33,041 nt of DNA from Deltaproteobacteria bacterium (GTDB lineage Bacteria > Desulfobacterota > Binatia > UBA9968), in NCBI GenBank assembly GCA_023250495.1, contig JAHFAP010000011.1, positions 1-33,041 on the forward strand. The letters are read 5' to 3'. The notes beneath the pieces were generated by a model. It did no database searches and was not told the DNA's origin. It was given only the letters and a program-made list of their open reading frames with translations. The position numbers and the translations under genes were made by a program. The first letter of the stretch is position 1. Every line of letters starts with the position of its first letter. Below are positions 7,561-15,776 of this stretch, piece after piece.

Positions 7561-8796
7561 ATGCGAGAAGGCAAAAGGGAAAGCGAACTGCCCTTGTTCT
7601 CCGAAGAGTCGCGGGTCTATCTCACCGTCAGTGAACTAAGCCAGATCATCAAGGGGACTCTTGAGCGAGAGCTGGAGGAGGTGTGGGTGGTCGGGGAGAT
7701 CTCCAATTTTCGCGTCCCGCCTTCAGGCCATCTCTACTTTACCCTCAAAGATGACAAGAGCCAGATCGGCGCGGTCATGTTCCGCCGCCAGGGATCGAAT
7801 CTCGCCTTTCAACTCGAGAACGGCATGGAGGTGCTCTGCTTCGGTCGCGTGAGCCTTTACGCGACCCGCGGGGACTTGCAGCTCTATGTCGAGATCATGG
7901 AGCCCAGGGGCAAGGGCGCGCTCTATCTGGCCTTTGAGCAGCTAAAGAAGCGGCTTGGTGATGAAGGGTTATTCGCCGCGGAGAGAAAAAGGGCGCTGCC
8001 GTTCTTGCCTGCGGCGATCGGGATCGTCACCTCGCTGCAAGGGGCGGTGCTGCGCGACATGCTGCGCATTGTCAATGATCGTTTTCCCGACCGCAGGGTG
8101 GTCATCAGGCCGGTCAAGGTTCAAGGAGAGGGGGCGGCGGAGGAGATCGCGCAAGGGATCGCTGAACTCGGCGACTCGGGGCTGGTGGAGGTCATGATCG
8201 TCGGCCGGGGCGGAGGATCGTTGGAGGATCTATGGGCCTTCAATGAGGAAGTGGTGGCGCGGGCGATTTATGCGGCGCCGGTTCCCGTGATCTCTGCCGT
8301 CGGCCACGAGGTGGACTTTACCATTGCCGATTTCGTCGCCGACCATCGAGCGCCGACTCCGACGGCAGCCGCGGAGATGGTGCTGCCGCAGAAGGAAGAG
8401 CTGGTCGAGCATCTCCGCGGCCTCGGCAGCCGCCTCCTCCGAGCCGTCCAGAGCAGGGTGGAATCCGAACGAGACGCATGGAAAGGCTTGGCCCGCAGGC
8501 TCACGGATCCACGCCGCAGGCTGCGCGAAAATCAGATGCGCCTGGATGAATTGTCGCTCAGTCTGTGGCGCCGCTTTCAGGATCATCTCGCGCGCTTGCG
8601 GGACCGGCTGGCGCATGGCTCGGAACGGCTAGGCGGCTTGAGTCCTTTGGCGGTGCTGGAGCGCGGCTACAGCATCGCGCACAAAATGCCCGAGGGGCGG
8701 ATCGTGAAAGACAGTGGCGCGGTCGACATCGGCGACAGGCTGCGCGTGACCTTCGCTCGGGGCAGGGCCTTGTGCAGGGTCGAACAGAAAGAATGA
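7561..8796 (+). CDS. xseA: Exodeoxyribonuclease VII large subunit
   Basis: Catalytic subunit of exonuclease VII, which degrades single-stranded DNA from both ends. The 411-residue protein starts with the nucleic-acid-binding OB fold (VYLTVSELSQIIKG at 19-32, then VWVVGEISNF at 41-50 and GHLYFTLKD at 56-64). The catalytic domain has the signatures GRGGGSLEDLWAFNEE (215-230) and GHEVDFTIADFVADHRAPTP (248-267). A helical coiled-coil region from about 275 to 360 is where XseB subunits bind. Its stop overlaps the start of an M23 peptidase gene by four bases (ATGA). The start codon has only a weak ribosome site. Confidence 0.96.
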   Translation: MREGKRESELPLFSEESRVYLTVSELSQIIKGTLERELEEVWVVGEISNFRVPPSGHLYFTLKDDKSQIGAVMFRRQGSNLAFQLENGMEVLCFGRVSLYATRGDLQLYVEIMEPRGKGALYLAFEQLKKRLGDEGLFAAERKRALPFLPAAIGIVTSLQGAVLRDMLRIVNDRFPDRRVVIRPVKVQGEGAAEEIAQGIAELGDSGLVEVMIVGRGGGSLEDLWAFNEEVVARAIYAAPVPVISAVGHEVDFTIADFVADHRAPTPTAAAEMVLPQKEELVEHLRGLGSRLLRAVQSRVESERDAWKGLARRLTDPRRRLRENQMRLDELSLSLWRRFQDHLARLRDRLAHGSERLGGLSPLAVLERGYSIAHKMPEGRIVKDSGAVDIGDRLRVTFARGRALCRVEQKE

Positions 8797-9662
8797 AATC
8801 ATCGTGGACCACGACGCTCCTCCTGTGGCTCCTGGCGTCGCCTGCTCTTGCCGCGGAGCCCGACTGGATGATCACCGTCCAGCCCGCAGAGCTTCATCAA
8901 GGCGGGATCGCGCAGCTCAGGGTTTTGGGAAGAGACATCGCCGGGGTGAAAGCGCTTCGCGGTGGCGAGGAGATAGCGCTTTTTGTCGCCGAGGATGGCT
9001 CTTATTTTGCGCTTCTGGGACTGGATCTGGAGCAACGGCCCGGGCCCCTGGAGATTCCGCTACGCGGCCGGAGCGTTGGCGGAGAAAGCTGGGCGAGACA
9101 GGCGACCATATACGTAAAGGCAAAGGAATTTCCCCGGGAGACACTCTCCGTTTCGGCTGCTTTTGATCAGATCGATCGCGCGACGCTGAAACGGATTGAG
9201 AAGGAGCAGGCCGAGCTGGACCGGCTTTGGAAAATTCACAGTCTCGGGCGTTTATGGGAGGGGCGCTTTGTTGCTCCGGTTTCCGGTGGGATCACCTCGC
9301 CATTCGGCCTGCGCCGGGTGATCAATGGCTCGGCCCGCGCTCCGCACGGCGGGGTTGACCTGAAGGCCTCGTTGGGCGCCGAAGTGGTTGCGGCCAACCA
9401 TGGCCGCGTAGTTCTCCGAGACGAATTTTTCTTCAGCGGGAAAAGCCTGGTCTTGGATCACGGCGGTGGACTCTACACGATGTACTTTCACCTTTCTGAT
9501 TTTCGCGTGCAGAAGAACTCCCAGGTCCGTACTGGCGAGGTGATCGGGTTGGCGGGCATGACCGGTCGGGTAACTGGTCCGCATCTGCACTGGGGCGCGC
9601 GCCTGAACGGCGCGCGAGTCGACCCTGTGGAGCTGCTGGAGGTCACGGACGCGAAGCCATGA
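8793..9662 (+). CDS. Secreted M23 (LytM) peptidoglycan endopeptidase
   Basis: A 289-residue exported metallopeptidase. It has a signal peptide (1-20, ending PALA), an N-terminal beta-rich domain (about 25-115) that may be an Ig-like accessory domain, a short helical linker and a C-terminal LytM domain (about 155-285). All zinc ligands and catalytic residues are in place: H185 and D189 (HGGVD), H233 (YFHL), and H264 and H266 (HLH). It is therefore predicted to cut peptide cross-links, unlike the degenerate EnvC-like protein 3 kb upstream. The gene sits between xseA and xseB and overlaps both by four bases, so it is probably translationally coupled to them. Confidence 0.93.
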   Translation: MKSSWTTTLLLWLLASPALAAEPDWMITVQPAELHQGGIAQLRVLGRDIAGVKALRGGEEIALFVAEDGSYFALLGLDLEQRPGPLEIPLRGRSVGGESWARQATIYVKAKEFPRETLSVSAAFDQIDRATLKRIEKEQAELDRLWKIHSLGRLWEGRFVAPVSGGITSPFGLRRVINGSARAPHGGVDLKASLGAEVVAANHGRVVLRDEFFFSGKSLVLDHGGGLYTMYFHLSDFRVQKNSQVRTGEVIGLAGMTGRVTGPHLHWGARLNGARVDPVELLEVTDAKP

Positions 9663-9937
9663 GAGAGAGGCAAGGCAAGATGGCGAAAAAGGATCAGGAG
9701 AAGAAGAGATTCGAAGAGGCGCTGGAGCAGCTGGAAAAGGTGGTGGAGCGATTGGAGTCGGGCGAGCTCTCTCTGGAGGAATCGCTGGCGGCGTTTGAAG
9801 AGGGGGTGAGGTTGGTGAAATTTTGCAATCAGAAATTGACCGAGGTCGAGAAGAAGATCGAGCTCCTGGTGAAAGACAAAGACGGCAAGCTCCAACTCAG
9901 ACCCCTGGAAGATGCCGGGGACGAAGAGCCGGAGTAG
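9659..9937 (+). CDS. xseB: Exodeoxyribonuclease VII small subunit
   Basis: Small helical subunit that coats the XseA coiled coil. The product has 92 residues; the core FEEALEQLEKVVERLESGEL followed by SLEESLAAFEEGVRLVKFCN is the XseB two-helix signature. The start at 9659 overlaps the upstream M23 gene (ATGA). A second in-frame ATG at 9680 (MAKKDQEKK), preceded by a purine-rich stretch, would give 85 residues and is equally likely. The tail after residue 75 is acidic. Confidence 0.94.
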   Translation: MRERQGKMAKKDQEKKRFEEALEQLEKVVERLESGELSLEESLAAFEEGVRLVKFCNQKLTEVEKKIELLVKDKDGKLQLRPLEDAGDEEPE

Positions 9938-9948
9938 AGGAGCCTTGC

Positions 9949-10833
9949 GTGTCCGCGTTCGATATCCAAGCCTACTTGAAAGAGCACAAGGCTCTAATCG
10001 ACCGCAGCCTGGATCGCTATCTCAAGAAATCCAAACAGCAGCCACGGACCATCTATAAGGCGATCCATTATGGGCTCTTCTCCGGAGGGAAGCGGCTGCG
10101 CCCGATTCTGACTCTGGCTTCGGGGGAGCTGTTCGGTGGGCAACAAAAAGTGCTGATGCCTTTTGCCTGCGCGCTGGAAATGATCCATATATACTCGATC
10201 ATCCACGACGATCTCCCTGCCCTGGACAACGATGACCTCAGACGGGGGGAACCGGCAAGTCATAAAATCTTCGGCGAAGGCATCGCGCTGCTGGCTGGGG
10301 ACGCGCTGCTTACGGAGGCGTTTCACCTGATGACCAGGCCGCAGGTGGCGCGTGCGCTGGAGCCCAGCCTGATCTTGAAGCTGATCCACGAGATCTCCCA
10401 CGGCGCCGGCGTCGGCGGTTTGGTCGGGGGCCAGGCCGTGGACCTTGAGGCAGAGGGCCGGGAAGCGGACGTCGCCACGGTCGAGTACATCCACGTGCGC
10501 AAGACCGGCGCGCTGATCCTAACTTCAGCCCGGGTTGGCGCGATCATCGGGGGCGCGACCCCGAAGGAGATGCGCCGGATCAGTCGCTACGCGGAGTTCT
10601 TGGGACTGGCCTTCCAGATCGCGGATGACATTATGGACATCGCGGAACATGCGGGCGGCGGCGAGGTCAGAGAGAAAAAAAAGGCGACCTACCCTGCGGT
10701 CGTGGGGCTGGCCGCGGCCAAGTACCGCGTGCAGGAGCTGCTCCACCAGTGCTTGAAGGAGATCGATCTTTTTGGTAAAGATGCAGACCCGCTCAGAGGA
10801 ATCGCTCGCTACGTTGTGGAACGAGCCGTCTAG
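9949..10833 (+). CDS. ispA: Polyprenyl (farnesyl/geranyl) diphosphate synthase
   Basis: Short-chain trans-prenyltransferase that condenses isopentenyl and dimethylallyl diphosphates. The 294-residue protein shows GGKRLRP (46-52), the first aspartate-rich motif DDLPALD (87-93, the DDx4D form typical of bacterial FPP synthases), and the second motif DDIMD (226-230). The start is GTG at 9949, chosen because GAGGAG lies six bases upstream and family similarity begins there (SAFDIQAYL). It follows xseB by 11 bases, the standard xseB-ispA-dxs order that feeds isoprenoid synthesis. Product chain length (C15 or other) cannot be set without more analysis. Confidence 0.93.
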   Translation: MSAFDIQAYLKEHKALIDRSLDRYLKKSKQQPRTIYKAIHYGLFSGGKRLRPILTLASGELFGGQQKVLMPFACALEMIHIYSIIHDDLPALDNDDLRRGEPASHKIFGEGIALLAGDALLTEAFHLMTRPQVARALEPSLILKLIHEISHGAGVGGLVGGQAVDLEAEGREADVATVEYIHVRKTGALILTSARVGAIIGGATPKEMRRISRYAEFLGLAFQIADDIMDIAEHAGGGEVREKKKATYPAVVGLAAAKYRVQELLHQCLKEIDLFGKDADPLRGIARYVVERAV

Positions 10834-10859
10834 AAGAATAACGTTCAGCAAGAACAGGA

Positions 10860-10965
10860 CTGAGCTATGAGGACTGAGGGCACTTTGAACGATTTAAACG
10901 TTTTGAACTATTCAAGTTGTTCAAACTGTTCAAGTCGTTAGCACTCATCACTCAGCACTTTTTTT
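10860..10965 (+). repeat. Composite inverted periodic array (heptads outside, nonamers inside) ending in a T-run
   Basis: Outer arms: TGAGN units spaced 7 bases (CTGAGC 10860, ATGAGG 10867, CTGAGG 10874) pair with CTCA units at 10944 and 10951. Inner arms: TTGAAC at 10885, TTAAAC at 10894 and TTGAAC at 10903 (period 9) face TTCAAG/TTCAAA at 10911, 10920 and 10929 (period 9). Seven Ts follow the right outer arm, so on the plus strand it could act as a terminator for ispA just before dxs. Confidence 0.75.
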
Positions 10966-10969
10966 CAAG

Positions 10970-12889
10970 ATGATACGACTGCTTGACACCGTCCATGACC
11001 CGGCGGACATCCGCAAGCTGGCGATTGCGGACCTCACCACTCTCGCCCAGGAGGTGCGCGAGGAGATAATTTCAGTCGTCTCCGAGGTCGGAGGCCATCT
11101 TGCCTCCACTCTCGGCGCGGTGGAGCTGACGCTGGCGCTGCATTACGCCTTCGACACGCCGCGCGACCGCATCGTGTGGGACACCGGACATCAAGCTTAT
11201 GCCCACAAGCTGATCTGCGCTCGGCGGGAGAAGCTGGCGACCATTCGACAGCTCGGCGGGCTCAGCGGATTTTTGAGTCGCGACGAGAGCGAATACGATG
11301 TCTTTGGCGCCGGACACGCCGGGACTTCAGTCTCTGCCGCCCTGGGAATGGTGGCGGCGAAGTCGCTCCGGGGCTCCGGGCACAAGGTGGTGTCGGTGAT
11401 CAGCGACGGCTGCATGAGCGCCGGCCTGACCTTCGAAGGGCTGAACCAGGCCGGCCATCTCGGGAAGGATCTCATCGTGGTGCTCAACGATAACGCGATC
11501 TTCATCGATCCGCGCGTCGGCGCTTTCTCTTCTTTTCTCAGCAAGCGACTGACCACCGACCTGGCAGTCCGGTTGCAAAAGGAGCTTGTCCATCTCCTGC
11601 GCACCCTGCCCAAGGTCGGAGAAAATCTCTATCACGTCGCACGCAAGCTCAAGGAGTCGTTCCTGGGTCTGGTGACGCCGGGCTTCCTCTTCGAGGCCCT
11701 TGGCTTCCAATATGTCGGTCCGATTGACGGCTACGACCTGGCAGAGATGATTCAGACTCTTCAGAACGTCAAGAAGATGGACCACCCGACGCTGGTCCAC
11801 GTGATCAGCAAGAAGGGAAAGGGGTATAAGCCGGCGGAGGAAGAGCCGATCAAGTACCACAGCGTCGCGCCGTTTCACGTGCTCACCGGCAAACCGAAGA
11901 AAGAGAGGGGCCTGATTCCCACCTATACGGATGTCTTCGCCAATGCGTTGATCCGGCTGGCCAAAGAGAACCCGAAGGTCGTCGGCATCACCGCGGCGAT
12001 GGGCAGCGGGACCGGCATTGATAAGCTATCGCGCGAGCTGCCGGATCGTTCCTACGACGTCGGCATCGCCGAGCAGCACGCCGTGACCTTCGCCGCGGGG
12101 ATGGCGACGGAAGGCTGGATTCCGGTCGTGGCCGTTTACTCTACTTTTCTCCAGCGGGGATACGATCAGATCCTGCACGACGTGTGCATCCAGAATCTGC
12201 ACGTGGTCTTTGCCCTTGACCGGGGCGGTTTGGTCGGCGCCGATGGTCCCACTCACCACGGCGTCTTCGACTTTGCCTATCTCAGATCTATTCCCAACAT
12301 GGTGGTCATGGCCCCGAAAGACGAAAATGAGCTTCAGCAGATGCTCAAGACAGCCATCGAGCATGACGGACCGATCGCGTTCCGTTATCCTCGCGGCGAG
12401 GGTTGCGGGGTCAAGATGGAGAACGAAATCCGCGGCCTGGAGATCGGCAAAGGAGAGCTGCTGCGCCAAGGGAAGGACATCGCGATCCTGGCCATCGGCA
12501 ATATGGTCGCCCCGGCGCTCAAGGCTGCTCAGGACCTCGCCCAGTTGGGGATCGACGCCGCCGTCGTCAACGCGCGCTTCGTAAAGCCGCTCGACCGCGA
12601 GCTGCTGCTCGGTCTCTTGACGCAGGTGCCAAGGGCCATCACCGTCGAGGACCACATCGTGCAGAGCGGCTTCGGCAGCGCGGTCGTGGAGCTTTTGGCC
12701 GACGCGGGAATGACAGGGATAACTATCCGGCGCCTGGGCGTGCCGGACCGGTTCATTCCTCACGGAACGCAAGAAGAGCTCAGGAAGATCTGCGGCATCG
12801 ACAAGGACGCTATCGCGCAAACGGCTCTCCAGATGGTTCGGGGAGAGAAGAAGAGAAAAAAGGAGGGATGGGAAAGAGGGAGCGCTTAG
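10970..12889 (+). CDS. dxs: 1-deoxy-D-xylulose-5-phosphate synthase
   Basis: Thiamine-diphosphate enzyme that joins pyruvate and glyceraldehyde 3-phosphate, the first step of the MEP isoprenoid pathway. The 639-residue protein has GGHLASTLG (41-49, catalytic-site H43), DTGHQAYAHK (71-80), GAGHAGTS (113-120), the cofactor motif DG-x25-NDN (146-175), and the transketolase-type VGIAEQHAVTFAAG near 365 with the catalytic glutamate. In the cofactor motif the usual GDG reads SDG (145-147). Otherwise length and motifs are normal. No Shine-Dalgarno is visible before the ATG; a repeat hairpin lies immediately upstream. The 3' end overlaps tlyA by 22 bases. Confidence 0.95.
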   Translation: MIRLLDTVHDPADIRKLAIADLTTLAQEVREEIISVVSEVGGHLASTLGAVELTLALHYAFDTPRDRIVWDTGHQAYAHKLICARREKLATIRQLGGLSGFLSRDESEYDVFGAGHAGTSVSAALGMVAAKSLRGSGHKVVSVISDGCMSAGLTFEGLNQAGHLGKDLIVVLNDNAIFIDPRVGAFSSFLSKRLTTDLAVRLQKELVHLLRTLPKVGENLYHVARKLKESFLGLVTPGFLFEALGFQYVGPIDGYDLAEMIQTLQNVKKMDHPTLVHVISKKGKGYKPAEEEPIKYHSVAPFHVLTGKPKKERGLIPTYTDVFANALIRLAKENPKVVGITAAMGSGTGIDKLSRELPDRSYDVGIAEQHAVTFAAGMATEGWIPVVAVYSTFLQRGYDQILHDVCIQNLHVVFALDRGGLVGADGPTHHGVFDFAYLRSIPNMVVMAPKDENELQQMLKTAIEHDGPIAFRYPRGEGCGVKMENEIRGLEIGKGELLRQGKDIAILAIGNMVAPALKAAQDLAQLGIDAAVVNARFVKPLDRELLLGLLTQVPRAITVEDHIVQSGFGSAVVELLADAGMTGITIRRLGVPDRFIPHGTQEELRKICGIDKDAIAQTALQMVRGEKKRKKEGWERGSA

Positions 12890-13608
12890 ATAAGTTGCTG
12901 GTCGAGCGCGGGCTGGCAGCGAGCCGGGAAGAAGGGCGCAGGCGGATTTTGGCCGGAGAGGTGCTGGTCAACGATCAACCGTTCTCCAAGGCCGGGAGCC
13001 TGGTTGATGCGACTTCGCCGATCCGGCTGAAGGGCAAGGCAAGCCCCTATGTAAGCCGCGGCGGCGTCAAGCTGGAGAGGGCGCTAAGCGAATTTCGGGT
13101 CGATGTCGAAGGCAAGATCGTCCTCGATGTCGGCGCTTCAACCGGCGGCTTTACCGACTGTCTGCTCGCCTTCGGCGCCCGGCGGGTCTACGCGGTGGAC
13201 GTAGGCTACGGGCAGCTTGACTGGAAACTGAGAAACGATCCACGCGTCGTTGTACTGGAGAAGAGGAACATCCGCTATCTTAAAGCCGAGGAGCTCACTC
13301 AGCCTCCGCAGCTTGCGACCATTGATGCCTCTTTCATCTCGCTCCGTCTAGTCCTTCCCCAAGTCCGGGGCCTTCTCACTCCGGCGGGCGAGATCCTGGC
13401 CCTGATCAAGCCTCAGTTCGAGGTGGGCAAAGGAAAGGTAGGAAAGGGCGGAGTTGTGCGCCAGCACGAAGAGCACGTCAGGGTCATCGAAGAAATCAAA
13501 GAAGCGTCCACCGCGCTGCAACTTAAAGTAGTCGGCGTGATCGAGTCGCCGCTGCTGGGACCGGAAGGAAACAAGGAGTTTTTCATTTACTTGCGCAAGA
13601 CAGACTGA
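12868..13608 (+). CDS. tlyA: TlyA-family rRNA 2'-O-methyltransferase
   Basis: SAM-dependent rRNA methyltransferase of the TlyA/FtsJ-like family, which modifies riboses in ribosomal RNA (members were earlier called hemolysins). The 246-residue protein has an N-terminal S4 RNA-binding domain (RLDKLLVERGLAASREEGRR split over 6-25, then GEVLVND at 30-36) and a Rossmann methyltransferase domain with motif I LDVGASTGGF (86-95) and the following acidic strand YAVDVGYGQL (108-117). The ATG at 12868 lies inside dxs. AGGAGG is only one base from the start codon, an unusually short spacing. A downstream start would remove the S4 domain, so I keep this one. Confidence 0.93.
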   Translation: MGKRERLDKLLVERGLAASREEGRRRILAGEVLVNDQPFSKAGSLVDATSPIRLKGKASPYVSRGGVKLERALSEFRVDVEGKIVLDVGASTGGFTDCLLAFGARRVYAVDVGYGQLDWKLRNDPRVVVLEKRNIRYLKAEELTQPPQLATIDASFISLRLVLPQVRGLLTPAGEILALIKPQFEVGKGKVGKGGVVRQHEEHVRVIEEIKEASTALQLKVVGVIESPLLGPEGNKEFFIYLRKTD

Positions 13609-13620
13609 CAACGGATGGAG

Positions 13621-13677
13621 GTTCTTCGCTACGCTCAGAATGACATGGGGCTGTCATCCTGAACGAAGTGAAGGATC
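13621..13677. repeat. Imperfect intergenic palindrome (CGCTCAGAATGACA type)
   Basis: The left arm (13622-13645, ending CTCAGAATGACA) and right arm (13652-13676, starting TGTCATCCTGAAC) are imperfect reverse complements with a six-base centre. I recognise the pattern as a type of intergenic palindrome common in many bacterial genomes. It lies between tlyA and thrC and may act as a weak terminator or mRNA end. Confidence 0.7.
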
Positions 13678-13711
13678 TCTGGCAAAATGACTGAACTAAC
13701 AACGTCGTTCC

Positions 13712-14890
13712 ATGACCTTCGCTCGAAAGATCGTCTGCCCGCGCTGCCAAAGAAACTTTCCCCTCGGAAAGGCGATCAATCTTTGTCCGTGTGGCTCGCC
13801 TTTGTGGGTCCACTATGATTTGAAGAAGATAAGGCGATCGGTTAAGAAGGCGGCCCTCAAAGCGAGGTCGTCCACCTTGTGGCGCTACCGGGAGTTTCTG
13901 CCTCTGCGTCGGGACAAGAACCGCGTCTCTCTGGGCGAAGGCTGCACCCCGCTCATGGAGGCGCCGCGGCTGGCTCAGGAGCTCAACGTCAAGCGGGTCT
14001 GGATCAAGGACGAAGCGCAGAACCCGACCGGATCGTTTAAGGATCGAGGTCTCTCAGTCGCGATCTCGCTCGCCAAGGAGTTGGGAATCAAAAAGGTCGC
14101 CATCCCTTCCGCAGGCAATGCCGGAGCTTCTCTGGCTGCCTATGCGGCGCGCGCGGGCATGGAGGCCTATGTCTTCATGCCCAAGGACGCGTCCCGCGCC
14201 AGCGTCTCTGAGGTTGAAAAATGTGGCGCCAGGCTCACGTTGGTGGATGGGCTGATCAACGACTGCGGCAGGCTGATCGCGGAGCGCAAGGATGCCGAGG
14301 GCTGGTTCGACGTCTCGACCTTGAAGGAGCCCTACCGACTGGAAGGCAAGAAGACTATGGGGCTGGAGGTCGCCGAGCAGCTCGACTGGAAGCTTCCTGA
14401 CGTTATCATCTTTCCTACGGGCGGAGGCACCGGGCTGATCGGGATGTGGAAAGGTTTCGCGGAGCTTGAAGAGATCGGTTGGATCGGTTCCAAGCGACCC
14501 CGTATGGTCTCGGTTCAGGCCGAGCAGTGCGCTCCGATCGTGCGCGCGTTTCTTGCGGGAAAAGACAAGGCGGAGCCTTGGCCCAACGCGCGAACGATTG
14601 CATCGGGCCTAAGAGTGCCTCAGGCCGTGGCTGACTTTCTCATGCTCAGAGTCATCCGCGAGAGCAGAGGGACCGCGCTCAGCGTGAGCGACGAGGAAAT
14701 GGTATCGGAGATTCATCGCGTGGGCCGTCTGGAGGGGCTTTTCTTCTGCCCTGAAGGCGGCGCGGGCGTGGCTGCCCTGCGTCGCCTCACCCAGCAGGGA
14801 TGGATCAAGCCATCTGAGAGTGTGCTTATCTTCAACACCGCTTCCGGTTTAAAGTATATTGACGTTCTTTCACAAGGGGCACAGCAGTAA
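13712..14890 (+). CDS. thrC: Threonine synthase
   Basis: PLP enzyme that makes threonine from O-phosphohomoserine. The 392-residue protein begins with a short zinc-ribbon-like segment (C9, C12, C25, C27) and continues as a fold-type II PLP domain. The PLP lysine is K110 in NPTGSFKDRG; SAGNAGAS and FPTGGGTGLIG are the asparagine and phosphate-binding loops. The N-terminal cysteine cluster and overall form match the class of threonine synthases that resemble the plant and archaeal enzymes. A related threonine/serine lyase cannot be fully excluded without alignment. It overlaps the next gene by one base (TAATG), so the two are coupled. Confidence 0.88.
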   Translation: MTFARKIVCPRCQRNFPLGKAINLCPCGSPLWVHYDLKKIRRSVKKAALKARSSTLWRYREFLPLRRDKNRVSLGEGCTPLMEAPRLAQELNVKRVWIKDEAQNPTGSFKDRGLSVAISLAKELGIKKVAIPSAGNAGASLAAYAARAGMEAYVFMPKDASRASVSEVEKCGARLTLVDGLINDCGRLIAERKDAEGWFDVSTLKEPYRLEGKKTMGLEVAEQLDWKLPDVIIFPTGGGTGLIGMWKGFAELEEIGWIGSKRPRMVSVQAEQCAPIVRAFLAGKDKAEPWPNARTIASGLRVPQAVADFLMLRVIRESRGTALSVSDEEMVSEIHRVGRLEGLFFCPEGGAGVAALRRLTQQGWIKPSESVLIFNTASGLKYIDVLSQGAQQ

Positions 14891-15624
14891 TGGGCGGTTT
14901 TATCAGAGTAGCTCACCGTGGCAGCTCCGGCTCTTACCCGGAGAACAGCCGCATCGCCCTTGAGAAGGCGATCGAGGCTGGAGTGGATATGATCGAAGTG
15001 GATTGCCAGCTCTCGAAAGACGGCCATGTGGTTGTTATTCACGACGAGCGTCTTCAGCGAACAGCGAGGGCGAAGGGTTACGTCCGGGGGCAAACCCTCA
15101 AGCAGCTCAAGAAGCTCGATGTCGGGGCATGGTTTAAAAAGGCATTCAAAGGGGAGCGGATTCTTACTATGGAAGAAGTCGTAGAGATCGTGGACGGCAA
15201 GGCAGATCTCAATGTGGATATCAAAGCCGTCAAGCAGGGGTCTCCAGGGATTGAGCTCAAGATCCTTTTCATCTTAAGCCACTACGGATATTTTGACCGC
15301 AGCATCTTGTCCTCTTTTGATTACCGGGCGCTCCGCCGGGTGCGCGAGCTGGCCCCCGAGGCCCAGATCGGAATTCTCCACGGAGCGGAGACAAAGGAGA
15401 ACCCGTTTCAAGTGGCGCGGGAGATCGGCGCCTATTCTCTCCACATCCAGAAGGAGCTGGCGACCTCTCCTCTGCTGGAGCGGGCGGCGCAGCTTGGCCT
15501 CAAGACGTTTGTCTGGACGGTCAACGAAGTCCCGGAGATGGAGAAGTTTCTGGCGCTTGGCGTCGACGGAATCATCTCCGATTTTCCGGAGAAGTTTTGG
15601 AAGATCAGGCAGAGAAAGAGATGA
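14890..15624 (+). CDS. Glycerophosphodiester phosphodiesterase
   Basis: Hydrolyses glycerophosphodiesters released from phospholipids to glycerol 3-phosphate and an alcohol. The 244-residue protein has the family active site: H9-R10 (AHRG), E36 and D38 (IEVDCQ), and H51 (IHDE), and ends with the usual VDGIISDFPE strand. No signal peptide is seen, so it is probably cytoplasmic (UgpQ-like). It starts on the last base of thrC. It converges with the M16 peptidase gene across a nested palindrome. Confidence 0.92.
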   Translation: MGGFIRVAHRGSSGSYPENSRIALEKAIEAGVDMIEVDCQLSKDGHVVVIHDERLQRTARAKGYVRGQTLKQLKKLDVGAWFKKAFKGERILTMEEVVEIVDGKADLNVDIKAVKQGSPGIELKILFILSHYGYFDRSILSSFDYRALRRVRELAPEAQIGILHGAETKENPFQVAREIGAYSLHIQKELATSPLLERAAQLGLKTFVWTVNEVPEMEKFLALGVDGIISDFPEKFWKIRQRKR

Positions 15625-15644
15625 AGAGGCTGTTCCCGTGTTCA

Positions 15645-15776
15645 ACAGACCGTTGAAAAACACTTCCGTCACCCTTCGACACGCTCAGGGTGACCGGCTA
15701 AGCGTGTGATTCTACGCTCCGCAACCGTTCGTGCTGAGCTTGTCGAAGCACGGTTGAGTTCTTTTCAACGGTCTGT
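15645..15776. repeat. Nested intergenic palindrome between convergent genes
   Basis: A perfect 15-bp outer stem (15645-15659 with 15762-15776) encloses two smaller hairpins: CACCCT...AGGGTG (15670-15692) and CGTGCT...AGCACG (15730-15752). The loops of these two inner hairpins, TTCGACACGCTCAG and CTGAGCTTGTCGAA, are themselves near reverse complements. The A-rich and T-rich ends of the outer stem could give termination in both directions. The stem overlaps the M16 stop codon. Confidence 0.8.

Noticed and set aside
12403..12867. Upstream extension of the tlyA frame into dxs
   Set aside because: The arginine- and glycine-rich translation is an out-of-frame reading of dxs; TlyA similarity begins at the S4 domain after 12868.
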